DNA of 6,163 nt, taken from positions 1-6,163 of the forward strand of contig WLNV01000098.1 of NCBI GenBank assembly GCA_009699615.1. The letters are read 5' to 3'. Position numbers and translations under genes: made by a program. This DNA is from Actinomycetota bacterium. GTDB lineage: Bacteria; Actinomycetota; Thermoleophilia; Solirubrobacterales; Solirubrobacteraceae. The notes below the pieces were generated by a model. The model made no database searches and was not told where the DNA came from. It saw only the letters and a program-made list of their open reading frames with translations. Of the stretch, positions 1-5,819 are shown piece by piece. How positions within the stretch are numbered: position 1 is the first letter of the stretch; the number at the start of each line of letters is the position of its first letter.

Positions 1-27
1 CACTAAATAGATGCTAGGGCGCTCTGC

Positions 28-648
28 TTAGCTGCGTCTTGGCTGCCGCGGCGCTCGATCGAGCGGGCAGAGGCTGATCGGCGATGAACCGGTCACTGCG
101 GTTGGCGTGCGCGCTGCCGAGGCAAGAACCCGGACGCGGGGCACTGGGTAGGTGGCCGGGTATGAGAGGTCGCCATCGGCTGCGGCGTTGAAGGGGTCTT
201 TCCAGTCCATCAGCTGTGACCCGCAGTACTGGGCGGTTGGCGTGTTGTACGTGCCAGCTTTTTTTGGCCAGCGAACCGTGATCGGGAAGTCACCGGACTC
301 AGCGTTTGGCAGCCCGCTGCCGGTTGCGATCCATGTCAGCGTTCGCTGCCCGTTGGTAGCGCGCTTCACACTTGATTTCCAGCCCGCAACTGATGCCGGC
401 TTCGCGGCTTGCCAGGCGCTGCCGAGCTGCATGATCATCTTGGTGGTTGGGGCACCTTCGGGCAAACAGCCGTGCGGGATCGTCAGCGTAAGCGTCCCGG
501 TCTTGTTGGCGATCGCGTCTTTGCCGTAGAGGTTGAGCGTGCCGTGAGCGCCCGCGCCCGGAACGACTGCAAGGCACGCGATCGCGGCGGCGGTAGTCGT
601 GAGTGAGATGACTGCGAATCGGCTGGTGGTCCGTCTACCTCGGTTCAT
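28..648 (-). CDS. Secreted YcnI-like (DUF1775) protein, possible copper-binding
   Basis: A 206-residue exported protein. Residues 1-34 form a signal peptide: basic MNRGRR, a hydrophobic Ala/Leu/Val core, and a GAGA cleavage site. The mature chain would begin with His35 (HGTLNL). The body resembles the YcnI/DUF1775 family: PHGC at 58-61, then PTTK at 67-70, a GW pair at 89-90 and a second Cys in YCG (141-143). Bacillus YcnI binds Cu(II) through its N-terminal histidine; copper binding here is inference. Many family members have a C-terminal membrane anchor. This one ends in a hydrophilic tail rich in Pro, Ser and Arg (about 166-206), so it is probably released or periphery-bound. The start at 648 is preferred over an upstream ATG at 729, which would put 27 charged residues before the signal peptide. 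Position 648 also lies six bases after a TGGTACTCT extended -10. It follows the SulP gene on the same strand. Confidence 0.72.
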   Translation of the reverse strand: MNRGRRTTSRFAVISLTTTAAAIACLAVVPGAGAHGTLNLYGKDAIANKTGTLTLTIPHGCLPEGAPTTKMIMQLGSAWQAAKPASVAGWKSSVKRATNGQRTLTWIATGSGLPNAESGDFPITVRWPKKAGTYNTPTAQYCGSQLMDWKDPFNAAADGDLSYPATYPVPRVRVLASAARTPTAVTGSSPISLCPLDRAPRQPRRS

Positions 649-654
649 CGGCGG

Positions 655-663
655 AGAGTACCA
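655..663 (-). promoter_or_regulatory. Extended -10 promoter, leaderless, for the YcnI-like gene
   Basis: On the minus strand the sequence TGGTACTCT (TGN plus TANNNT) is followed by exactly six bases and then the ATG at 648. Transcription would therefore start at or next to the start codon, giving a leaderless mRNA. There is no Shine-Dalgarno. The same arrangement precedes the ACT-domain gene and its remnant in this window, which raises confidence. Confidence 0.55.
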
Positions 664-691
664 GCGGCGAGGACTGGCTGAAACTGGAGCG

Positions 692-2380
692 CTAAGCCCC
701 GGCTGCCGGAGCCACCGAGGCCGGCTCACGGTCGTTGACGATCTTGCGGGCGTACTCGATTGCCGCTGGTGTGGTCGGGAAGAGCAGGCCCTCGGCGCGC
801 AGGCGACCGGTGCCCCCGGCCTCAGCGAGCACCTCCTCCTGGTCGGCCCGCAGACCCGAGAGGATCACGACGATGCCACGCCGCTCCAGGTGCGTGATTG
901 CGTCGCCAAGCACTCGAGCACCGGTGGCGTCGATCGTTGAGACGCGTGACATTCGCAGGATCACGACGCGCACCTGCGCAACATCGGTCAGCTCGAGCAG
1001 GAAACGATGGGCGGCCGCGAAGACGAGCGGGCCGTCGAGCCGGTAGGCAACGATGTGCTCCTCGAATAGTGCGTGCTCCTCGGCTGAGTGGTCGCCGATG
1101 TCGATCGGCACCTCATCGAGTCGCGCCGAGGCGGTAACGGCGCGCAGCGCTAGAACCACGGCGACCCCGACGCCAACAGCTACCGCGGTCACGAGATCGA
1201 CCGCGACGGTGACCGTGAAGGTCAGCGCGAGGACGATCGCATCGCCGCGTGTGGATCGCGCCAGCGCCAGCAGCGAGGCACTTTCGACCATCTGAATAGC
1301 GGTCGCGAATAGCACCCCGGCGAGAGCGGCAAGTGGGATCAGCCCGACGAGGCCGCTGGCGCTGTAGACGATTGCTGCCAGCACGAGACTGTGGACAACG
1401 GCCGACATTCTTGACGAGGCGCCGGCGCGGACGTTGACAGCCGTTCGCGCGATCGCGCCGGTCGCCGGCACGCCACCGAAGAGCGGGACCGCGAGGTTTG
1501 CGAGCCCTTGGCCGAATAGCTCACGGTCGGGGTCGGTCTTGTGGTTAACGCTCATCGCGTCGGCAACGGTCGCCGAAAGAAGGCTCTCAAGTGCAGCAAG
1601 CGCTGCGATCGCGAGCGCCGATGGCAGCATCGCGCCGAAGGCCGAGACGTTGATGAAGTCGAGCGACGGTGCGGGGAGGCCGCTCGGGATCGCGCCGAGC
1701 AGTTTGACGTTGAGCGAGAAGATCTGAACGAGAACCGTCGCGCCGGCAATTCCGAGCAGTGAGAAGGGCAGCCCCGGCCGCAAGCGTGCACCGATCAGCA
1801 TTACTGCGGCGACGCCGAGCGCGATTGCGATCGAAGTGACAGAAGGGTTGCCGACAAACTTGCCAACCGCGTCGGCCGCGATCAGCCAGACCTTGTCGCC
1901 GCTGGCTCCGCTGACCCCTAGCGCTGCCGGCACCTGTTGGAGCGCGATCACGACGGCGATGCCGGCCGTGAAGCCTTCGACGACCGGAATTGGGAGGTAG
2001 GCCACGTAACGGCCAAAGCGCGCGATCGCGAAGATCACGAGGATCAACCCGGCCATTGCACCGACCATCAGCACACCCTGCGTGCCGAAGCGCGCGACGA
2101 CCGGTAGTAGCACGACCGTCATCGCACCTGTCGGTCCTGAAACCTGCAGGTTGGAGCCGCCGAAGACGGCGGCAACGATGCCCGCGACGATCGCTGTCGC
2201 CAAGCCAGCCTCTGCCCCCAGCCCGGACGCGACGCCGAACGCCAGTGCTAACGGCAGCGCGACGATCGCAACCGTGATCCCGGCGACCAGGTCGCGGCCC
2301 GGCGAGCGGCGCACGTCGGCCAGATCGGCGCGGCCAGGTAGTAGTGCGCCGATCCGCGCGAGCAGATCGTTCGGCTTCAT
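692..2380 (-). CDS. SulP/SLC26-family inorganic anion transporter with STAS domain
   Basis: A 562-residue inner-membrane protein of normal family length. The membrane domain covers about residues 28-415 and consists of many hydrophobic segments. Family hallmarks are the SGPTGAMTVV stretch (81-90), PIPVVEGFTAG (130-140), ALESLLSATVADAM (263-276), and GGVPATGAIARTAVNVRAGA (302-321). A cytoplasmic STAS domain follows (about 440-548) with the STIDATGARVL signature at 481-491. SulP proteins move sulfate, bicarbonate or other anions, often with Na+ or H+. The substrate cannot be read from the sequence. Where the bicarbonate carrier BicA has D-S-L-L-T in the transport core, this protein has E265-S-L-L-S269, so it is not a plain BicA. 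Its ATG overlaps the TGA of the upstream arsR gene by one base (TGATG), which implies translational coupling and shared control. Confidence 0.93.
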   Translation of the reverse strand: MKPNDLLARIGALLPGRADLADVRRSPGRDLVAGITVAIVALPLALAFGVASGLGAEAGLATAIVAGIVAAVFGGSNLQVSGPTGAMTVVLLPVVARFGTQGVLMVGAMAGLILVIFAIARFGRYVAYLPIPVVEGFTAGIAVVIALQQVPAALGVSGASGDKVWLIAADAVGKFVGNPSVTSIAIALGVAAVMLIGARLRPGLPFSLLGIAGATVLVQIFSLNVKLLGAIPSGLPAPSLDFINVSAFGAMLPSALAIAALAALESLLSATVADAMSVNHKTDPDRELFGQGLANLAVPLFGGVPATGAIARTAVNVRAGASSRMSAVVHSLVLAAIVYSASGLVGLIPLAALAGVLFATAIQMVESASLLALARSTRGDAIVLALTFTVTVAVDLVTAVAVGVGVAVVLALRAVTASARLDEVPIDIGDHSAEEHALFEEHIVAYRLDGPLVFAAAHRFLLELTDVAQVRVVILRMSRVSTIDATGARVLGDAITHLERRGIVVILSGLRADQEEVLAEAGGTGRLRAEGLLFPTTPAAIEYARKIVNDREPASVAPAAGA

Positions 2381-2715
2381 CAGGCTGACTCAGCGGCGCG
2401 CAGCTCGGTGAGCAGCTCTTGCCGCTCTGTAAGAAGGTCGGTGAGGATCCTGCGCGCTGCTGACATCACGTCAGAGACGTCGGCGGTTGCGAGCGTGTAG
2501 CGCACCGTCGCCCCCTCGCGAGTTGATGCCACCAGCCCGGCGCGGCGCAGGATTGCGAGTTGCTGCGAAAGGTTCGACGCTTCGACGTCGATCTCGCTGA
2601 GGAGCTCGTGGACGGCGCGCGGCCTCTCCTGCAGCAGCTCCAGCACGCGCACTCGAACCGGGTGTCCCATCGTGCGAAATAGCTCAGCTTTTGCTTCGTA
2701 TAGAGGGGTTCCCAT
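2380..2715 (-). CDS. ArsR/SmtB-family transcriptional regulator
   Basis: A 111-residue winged-helix repressor of typical ArsR size. It opens with TPLYEAKAELFRTMGHPVRVRVLELL, has a recognition helix around residues 45-62 (EASNLSQQLAILRRAGL), and a wing around 63-76 (REGATVRYTL). It contains no cysteine. Its only histidines are His18 and His36, so the classic alpha3 and alpha5 metal sites of ArsR, CadC, SmtB or CzrA are not evident and the signal sensed is unknown. The next gene, SulP, starts inside this gene's stop codon, so SulP is its likely target along with arsR itself. I chose the ATG at 2715 because relatives begin near the TPLY motif and because it lies just downstream of a TGCTAGATT -10. 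The ATG at 2724 (three more residues, MQP) is possible but directly abuts that -10. Confidence 0.88.
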   Translation of the reverse strand: MGTPLYEAKAELFRTMGHPVRVRVLELLQERPRAVHELLSEIDVEASNLSQQLAILRRAGLVASTREGATVRYTLATADVSDVMSAARRILTDLLTERQELLTELRAAESA

Positions 2716-2724
2716 AGGTTGCAT

Positions 2725-2733
2725 AATCTAGCA
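2725..2733 (-). promoter_or_regulatory. Extended -10 promoter of the arsR-sulP operon
   Basis: TGCTAGATT on the minus strand fits TGNTANNNT and is followed nine bases later by the ATG at 2715. Transcription would begin within a few bases of that codon, so the mRNA is leaderless or nearly so. A second reading, TTGAAG (2750-2745), a 16-base gap and GATTAT (2728-2723), gives almost the same start. In both readings the ArsR-type inverted repeat overlaps the RNA polymerase site. Confidence 0.45.
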
Positions 2734-2752
2734 CTTGAAGGATTCTTCAAGT
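2733..2752. promoter_or_regulatory. Probable ArsR operator (8-bp perfect inverted repeat)
   Basis: ACTTGAAG, a four-base gap and CTTCAAGT form a perfect 8+8 inverted repeat. Its core matches the TGAA-N6-TTCA pattern typical of ArsR/SmtB operators. It sits immediately upstream of the arsR -10 box and within the 82-base region between arsR and the divergent GST-like gene. Autorepression of arsR-sulP is the simplest reading. Control of the divergent gene is possible. Confidence 0.7.
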
Positions 2753-2797
2753 CGATGCCGGCACCGGTCCTGGCGGTTTTCTGCTGCCTTCGCGCCG

Positions 2798-3100
2798 ATG
2801 GCTCGCGCCTACACTTCTGTAATCGCTCTTCTCCTCTACACCTGCGGTCAGCGTGACCGGTACGGAGCACTCGGGCACCCGTGTGGCAGGGCAGGCGCCG
2901 CTCTGCTTAAGGCCGGCAAGAGCTTCGACGTCGAGGTTGTCGACGGTTACCGCCTCTTGCCTTGGACTCGGAAAGGGAAGCGCGCCACTGTCCGTGAGCT
3001 GAGCGGGCAGGAGAATGTGCCGATCCTCGTCCTCGATGACGGCAGCGTCATCACGGGCAGCGGCGAAATTGTTCGCTGGTCAAAGGCCTCCGCGGGCTGA
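2798..3100 (+). CDS. Small GST N-terminal-domain / glutaredoxin-like protein
   Basis: A 100-residue stand-alone thioredoxin-fold protein resembling the glutathione S-transferase N-terminal domain. A first beta strand (VIALLLYTC) is followed by a loop with GHPCGRA. Then come a helix, a second strand (FDVEVV), and ENVPILVLDDGSVITGSGEI at 72-91. That last segment carries the cis-proline after Val (V74-P75) and the acidic Ser-Gly-Glu stretch that contacts the gamma-glutamyl group in GSTs. Cys16 and Cys29 could be redox-active, but there is no CxxC. The helical C-terminal GST domain is absent. The start is uncertain. The ATG at 2798 is the first in-frame ATG that avoids a long Arg/Ser-rich leader, but it has no Shine-Dalgarno and no clear -10. 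It is transcribed divergently from arsR across the inverted repeat. The redox substrate is unknown. Confidence 0.68.
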   Translation: MARAYTSVIALLLYTCGQRDRYGALGHPCGRAGAALLKAGKSFDVEVVDGYRLLPWTRKGKRATVRELSGQENVPILVLDDGSVITGSGEIVRWSKASAG

Positions 3101-3124
3101 ACCGGAGCGACCGCCGTTCCTCGT

Positions 3125-3133
3125 TGGTAGGGT
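3125..3133 (+). promoter_or_regulatory. Extended -10 promoter retained by the ACT-gene remnant
   Basis: TGGTAGGGT is followed by six bases and a GTG at 3140. The surrounding 14-mer CGTTGGTAGGGTCG (3122-3135) is identical to the one ahead of the intact ACT gene on the other strand. This indicates that the promoter was copied together with the gene. Confidence 0.5.
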
Positions 3134-3139
3134 CGCGAT

Positions 3140-3244
3140 GTGATCGTCGCCGCCGACGTTTCGCTGCTCGCGCTCTCAACCCGCAACGTCGTCGATCGAC
3201 AGCGCGGCGCTGCGTTTTTGAGGGCACGGGCAGCTGTGGTTTGA
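3140..3244 (+). pseudogene. Internally deleted remnant of an ACT-domain gene
   Basis: A GTG-initiated frame of 34 codons whose residues AADVSLLALST are identical to residues 89-99 of the intact ACT protein at 3972-4367. Over those 11 codons the DNA differs at five of 33 positions, all synonymous, so both copies were once under protein-level selection. Upstream it shares the promoter 14-mer with the intact gene. About 85 N-terminal codons are missing between the GTG and the ACT core. Downstream the match continues weakly (VVD, then AAxL and an R) and seems to pass through an indel, ending at TGA 3242. It lies in inverted orientation to the intact gene, in the gap between the GST-like gene and the convergent TetR gene. 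A short expressed peptide cannot be excluded. Confidence 0.6.
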
Positions 3245-3268
3245 TTGGTCTAGGCAGGGCACAGACGA

Positions 3269-3910
3269 TTACTGCGGAACCGCGCCGAGCGGCGGCAGCG
3301 GCGCCCGAACCAGCTTCTTTGCGCGCGCTGGGGTAAGGCCAAGTAAAGCGAGCGCAAGCTCAACCACAGCATCCGCCTCGTCGGGCGTTGGTTTCGGCAG
3401 GGAGGCTTGCCGCACGAACTCGTTGATGAGGCAGGCCAGGTAGAGGCGCATCCGCAGATCGGTCTGATCGCTCCGAACAATCCCCTCCGCGACGAGCCGC
3501 TCGATCCTTACGCTCATCTCCGAAACTAGGGTGCCCAAGTCGATCCGCACGGTTCGCAAAATACTCGCCCCCATGTGCGAGAGCTCGGGCTGGAGCTCGT
3601 GGCCGCGCAGCGCCAAGCGGCCGGCGGCGACAAACTGCTCGATCTCGCTGGGTATGACTGAAACAGTCGCCGACATCCACTCCTCCCAGCGATGCTGCCC
3701 GTCAATGACCGCGGCAGCGAGCAGCCCGTCTTTCGATCCAAAGTGCTTGTAGAGAGTCGCAATCGAAACACCGGCCTCTGCCGCAAAGTGCTCGATCGAT
3801 GCCTCGGGTCCGCTCTCAGCGACCGTGTGCTGTGCCGACGCGATCAGCTCGGCGCGCCGGCGAGCGAGGTGGGCAGTCTGGCGGCTTGGTTTGACGGGAG
3901 CTCGGGGCAT
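3269..3910 (-). CDS. TetR/AcrR-family transcriptional regulator
   Basis: A 213-residue protein of normal TetR length. The N-terminal DNA-binding domain has the helix-turn-helix at about 37-57 (ASIEHFAAEAGVSIATLYKHF), followed by the family-typical GSKDGLLAA. The all-helical ligand-binding and dimerisation domain (about 70-195) is divergent and gives no clue to the ligand. It ends with a short basic/proline tail. The ATG at 3910 lacks a Shine-Dalgarno. A TATCGT box (3928-3933, minus strand) could give a short leader. It follows the ACT-domain gene on the same strand after a 61-base gap, so the two may be cotranscribed. It converges on the GST-like gene and the ACT remnant. Its targets are unknown; its own promoter region and the divergent YHYH gene are natural candidates. 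Confidence 0.9.
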   Translation of the reverse strand: MPRAPVKPSRQTAHLARRRAELIASAQHTVAESGPEASIEHFAAEAGVSIATLYKHFGSKDGLLAAAVIDGQHRWEEWMSATVSVIPSEIEQFVAAGRLALRGHELQPELSHMGASILRTVRIDLGTLVSEMSVRIERLVAEGIVRSDQTDLRMRLYLACLINEFVRQASLPKPTPDEADAVVELALALLGLTPARAKKLVRAPLPPLGAVPQ

Positions 3911-3947
3911 CGTGGATCAGGGAAACGACGATACCGAAGGGTCCAGC

Positions 3948-3970
3948 CCGCGGCTAGTTCCGCGCCGCGG
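3948..3970 (-). terminator. Short GC hairpin after the ACT gene (weak terminator or attenuator)
   Basis: CCGCGGC (3948-3954) pairs perfectly with GCCGCGG (3964-3970) around a nine-base loop. It begins one base after the ACT-domain stop codon on the minus strand. No U-tract follows, so it may only partly terminate transcription towards the TetR gene, or may be mRNA-end structure. Confidence 0.25.
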
Positions 3971-3971
3971 C

Positions 3972-4367
3972 CTAAGTGGTTTCTGCGGCCACATCGTGAC
4001 CGCGCGACTCGAGCGCAGCCGCGGTATCCACCAGATCCTGCTGGCGGACGAGCAAAATGTCAGTGTCAAATGTTGAGAGCGCCAGTAGCGACACGTCGGC
4101 TGCGGCGATCGCGCCCGCCAGGTCAGCAAGGATCCCCTTAGCGTCGAAGGCGAGCGGGCCGCGGACGGCTAGGACGCGGAAGCCGCCCTCAGATTTCACG
4201 TTGCTTGGAACCTGCTGGCTGGGCGCAATGATCGAAAGCTCGTCGCTGGTCCGTGAAACCGACGAGAAGATCTCGGACCAAGCCCAATCGGGTACCGGCT
4301 CGGCGGCATGCAAGCGTGCGATTGACCACTCGCCCGTGAGCAGATCCAATGTCAGAGGTTCAGCCAC
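3972..4367 (-). CDS. ACT-domain protein (tandem ACT, COG3603/CASTOR-like)
   Basis: A 131-residue cytoplasmic protein built as two ACT-like halves. The first covers about 5-60, ending in DELSIIAPSQQVP. The second covers about 61-127, with FRVLAVRGPLAFDAKGILA, then AADVSLLALSTFDTDILLV and the closing helix of AAALESRGH. ACT domains bind amino acids or other small ligands and usually control enzymes or regulators. This stand-alone type has no enzymatic part, and its ligand is unknown. The GTG start at 4367 is supported by the TGGTAGGGT box six bases upstream, and no other in-frame start fits as well. It precedes the TetR gene on the same strand and is divergent from the YHYH gene. A deleted inverted copy lies at 3140-3244. 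Confidence 0.85.
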   Translation of the reverse strand: MAEPLTLDLLTGEWSIARLHAAEPVPDWAWSEIFSSVSRTSDELSIIAPSQQVPSNVKSEGGFRVLAVRGPLAFDAKGILADLAGAIAAADVSLLALSTFDTDILLVRQQDLVDTAAALESRGHDVAAETT

Positions 4368-4373
4368 CTGCCG

Positions 4374-4382
4374 ACCCTACCA
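4374..4382 (-). promoter_or_regulatory. Extended -10 promoter, leaderless, for the ACT-domain gene
   Basis: TGGTAGGGT on the minus strand, then six bases, then the GTG at 4367. The exact match of box and spacing to the remnant at 3125-3140, and the same architecture before the YcnI-like gene, support leaderless transcription. Confidence 0.6.
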
Positions 4383-4468
4383 ACGCGAAACGCCGTGCAG
4401 TCCGCGGAAGCATCCAGCCACTTAAGCCTCATCAAACGCAGTCCGGCGAAGGTTGTAAACAGCCTGCG

Positions 4469-4497
4469 CGAAGAGTGCAGCGCGTTGCTATTCTTCG
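4469..4497. promoter_or_regulatory. Imperfect inverted repeat overlapping the putative YHYH-gene promoter
   Basis: CGAAGAGT-GCA (4469-4479) and TGC-T-ATTCTTCG (4486-4497) can pair along 11 base pairs with one bulged T and one G-T pair, around a six-base loop. The right arm contains TGCTATTCT (4486-4494), which fits the TGNTANNNT box seen elsewhere in the window. A start near 4501 would leave about 90 bases of leader before the ATG at 4590. The repeat could be an operator. The rest of the 4368-4589 gap is AT-richer around 4500-4530 (TTGATAAAAACTACAAG) and holds no gene that I can see. Confidence 0.35.
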
Positions 4498-4576
4498 CCT
4501 TTGATAAAAACTACAAGTATTTGTTGATCTGCTGATCGGGCGCTGAGGCTCGGCGTTCGTTGCTCGACACGCTTAT

Positions 4577-4581
4577 GGAGG
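4577..4581 (+). promoter_or_regulatory. Ribosome binding site deciding the YHYH start
   Basis: GGAGG eight bases before the ATG at 4590. It fixes that ATG as the start, rather than the upstream in-frame TTG at 4560 or ATG at 4575, which would place the site inside the coding region. Confidence 0.75.
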
Positions 4582-4589
4582 TTTTGAGG

Positions 4590-5582
4590 ATGATTTCGAA
4601 GAGCTTTGCAATTGCTGCTGCTGCCGCAGCTGTCGCGGGGCTGGCGGTCCTGCCATCAGCTGAAGCGCACTTCGCGCCGACGACCATGGCGACGCCGCTC
4701 ACCGGTACGAGCATTGGTGCCCCCGCAAAAAACACGACGTACTTTTGCCCGCGCACGATCATGGGTATTTCGTTCCCAATGACGCTGAAAAACCCTGCCA
4801 CTCCTTGGGTCTCAGGGAAAACTGTCAGTGTCGCTGGAGCTGAAGCTGTGAAGGTGCCTGGCTCGGTGAAGATGAAGCACAACTTCTCGATCCGCAAGAC
4901 CGCGACTACCCGAATCCTCAAGGGCAACGGAATCCCGAATCACGCAATCGGCGAGTACCCAGTCCCTTCGGATAGCGCGGCCTACGCGTACTACTCTGTG
5001 CTTCCGGTTCAGGGTTACGCGAACGCTGCCGAGATTCCAGTCAAGCCGTACGACATGTCGCTGACTGTGCCGCGGAACCCGAAGGTCCAGTCAAAGCCGA
5101 CTTGCATAGGGTCGCTAGCTATCGGCATTTCCCCGCAGACCGGCAGCGCTATGCACACCGAGATCGCAGTCGATTCTGACTTCACTGCCGTCAGCCCAAG
5201 CGCGGCGCTGCCGTACGACAGGTGCTGGGGCCATCCATACGCCACCCAGTACCACTACCACGGCTACTCGTGGAAGTGCCTCCCCTACCAGGGGAAGGAT
5301 GGCGAGCCATCGCCTCTATACGCCTACGCGGCGGACGGCTTCGGAATCTACGGACCGTACAGCGAGGGTAAGCGCGGTAGCGCGGTAACCGGCTCCACTC
5401 AAAAGGTGATCACCAACGCTCAGCTAGACGTCTGCCACGGCCACACCGGCTGGATTAAGTGGGACGGCAAGCAGAAGTACATGTACCACTACCACGTCAA
5501 CAACGAATACCCGTACTCGGTCGGTTGTTTTCGCGGCAAGGTCGGCAAGCTGTCGAAGGTGATGGCGGAGCTCGGCTACTAG
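4590..5582 (+). CDS. Secreted YHYH-domain protein
   Basis: A 330-residue exported protein. Residues 1-26 are a signal peptide (MISK, Ala-rich core, SAEA cleavage site), so the mature chain would start at His27 (HFAP). Residues 27-190 are an unrecognised region, probably beta-rich, with Cys53 and Cys172. The YHYH domain fills about 195-318. It has RCWGHP (211-216), a first YHYH at 221-224, AADGFGIYGPY (247-257), DVCHGHTG (280-287), a second YHYH at 299-302, and the closing YSVGCFRG (309-316). Six cysteines in the mature protein allow up to three disulfides. The many paired His and Tyr residues suggest metal binding, but the biochemical role of YHYH proteins is not established to my knowledge. 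It lies upstream of the rhodopsin gene on the same strand, separated from it by a strong hairpin. Confidence 0.85.
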   Translation: MISKSFAIAAAAAAVAGLAVLPSAEAHFAPTTMATPLTGTSIGAPAKNTTYFCPRTIMGISFPMTLKNPATPWVSGKTVSVAGAEAVKVPGSVKMKHNFSIRKTATTRILKGNGIPNHAIGEYPVPSDSAAYAYYSVLPVQGYANAAEIPVKPYDMSLTVPRNPKVQSKPTCIGSLAIGISPQTGSAMHTEIAVDSDFTAVSPSAALPYDRCWGHPYATQYHYHGYSWKCLPYQGKDGEPSPLYAYAADGFGIYGPYSEGKRGSAVTGSTQKVITNAQLDVCHGHTGWIKWDGKQKYMYHYHVNNEYPYSVGCFRGKVGKLSKVMAELGY

Positions 5583-5612
5583 TAGCTACAGCTCCAACGA
5601 TGACGAAGGACC

Positions 5613-5649
5613 CGGGCGGGTCGCCACGCTGAATGTGGCGGCCCGCCTG
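5613..5649 (+). terminator. Strong GC-rich hairpin terminator after the YHYH gene
   Basis: Bases 5613-5627 (CGGGCGGGTCGCCAC) pair with 5635-5649 (GTGGCGGCCCGCCTG) over 15 positions, with two G-U pairs and a seven-base loop. It starts 31 bases after the YHYH stop codon. No U-tract follows, as is common for actinobacterial terminators. It suggests the rhodopsin gene is mainly transcribed from its own promoter in 5650-5805. Confidence 0.6.
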
Positions 5650-5805
5650 CGTCACGGTCAGCGTCGGCGCTTCTGTCTTCTCGATCGGGATATAGCGCAA
5701 GGAAGACGGCTCAATGAGTCGAAATCCACAGTTGCTCCGTATTAGAGGCATGCCGCTTCTGCGAATGTCGCTTGGCGTCTAGAGAAGACCGTCCGTTACG
5801 CAATC

Positions 5806-5811
5806 AGGAGG
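5806..5811 (+). promoter_or_regulatory. Strong Shine-Dalgarno of the rhodopsin gene
   Basis: AGGAGG, with eight bases between it and the ATG at 5820, is the best ribosome binding site in the window and suggests efficient translation. I found no convincing -10/-35 pair in 5650-5805. TATTAG at 5740-5745 is the only weak candidate, and no TGNTANNNT box is present. Confidence 0.75.
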
Positions 5812-5819
5812 AATATCCG

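Noticed and set aside
52..65. Perfect 14-bp palindrome CGCTCGATCGAGCG near the 3' end of the YcnI-like gene
   Set aside because: It lies inside coding sequence, has no spacer or U-tract, and CGATCG-containing words are common throughout this window, so it gives no support for an operator or terminator.
152..529. Open frame on the plus strand opposite the YcnI-like gene
   Set aside because: It is the antisense shadow of a recognisable secreted protein and shows no family features of its own.
2735..2797. TTG-initiated N-terminal extension of the GST-like gene
   Set aside because: It would start inside the ArsR operator, adds an Arg/Ser-rich leader not expected for the fold, and has no ribosome binding site.
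2810..2824. TACACT, six bases, then an in-frame ATC as a possible leaderless start of the GST-like gene
   Set aside because: The spacing copies the other leaderless genes, but ATC is a very rare start codon and the TGN extension is absent. Kept only as an alternative to the ATG at 2798.
4560..4589. Upstream TTG or ATG starts for the YHYH gene
   Set aside because: They put extra acidic residues before the signal peptide and place the GGAGG site within the coding sequence. The ATG at 4590 fits better.
5497..5751. Minus-strand open frame across the end of the YHYH gene and the following gap
   Set aside because: It overlaps a well-supported gene and the terminator hairpin, has no ribosome site, and shows no recognisable domain.
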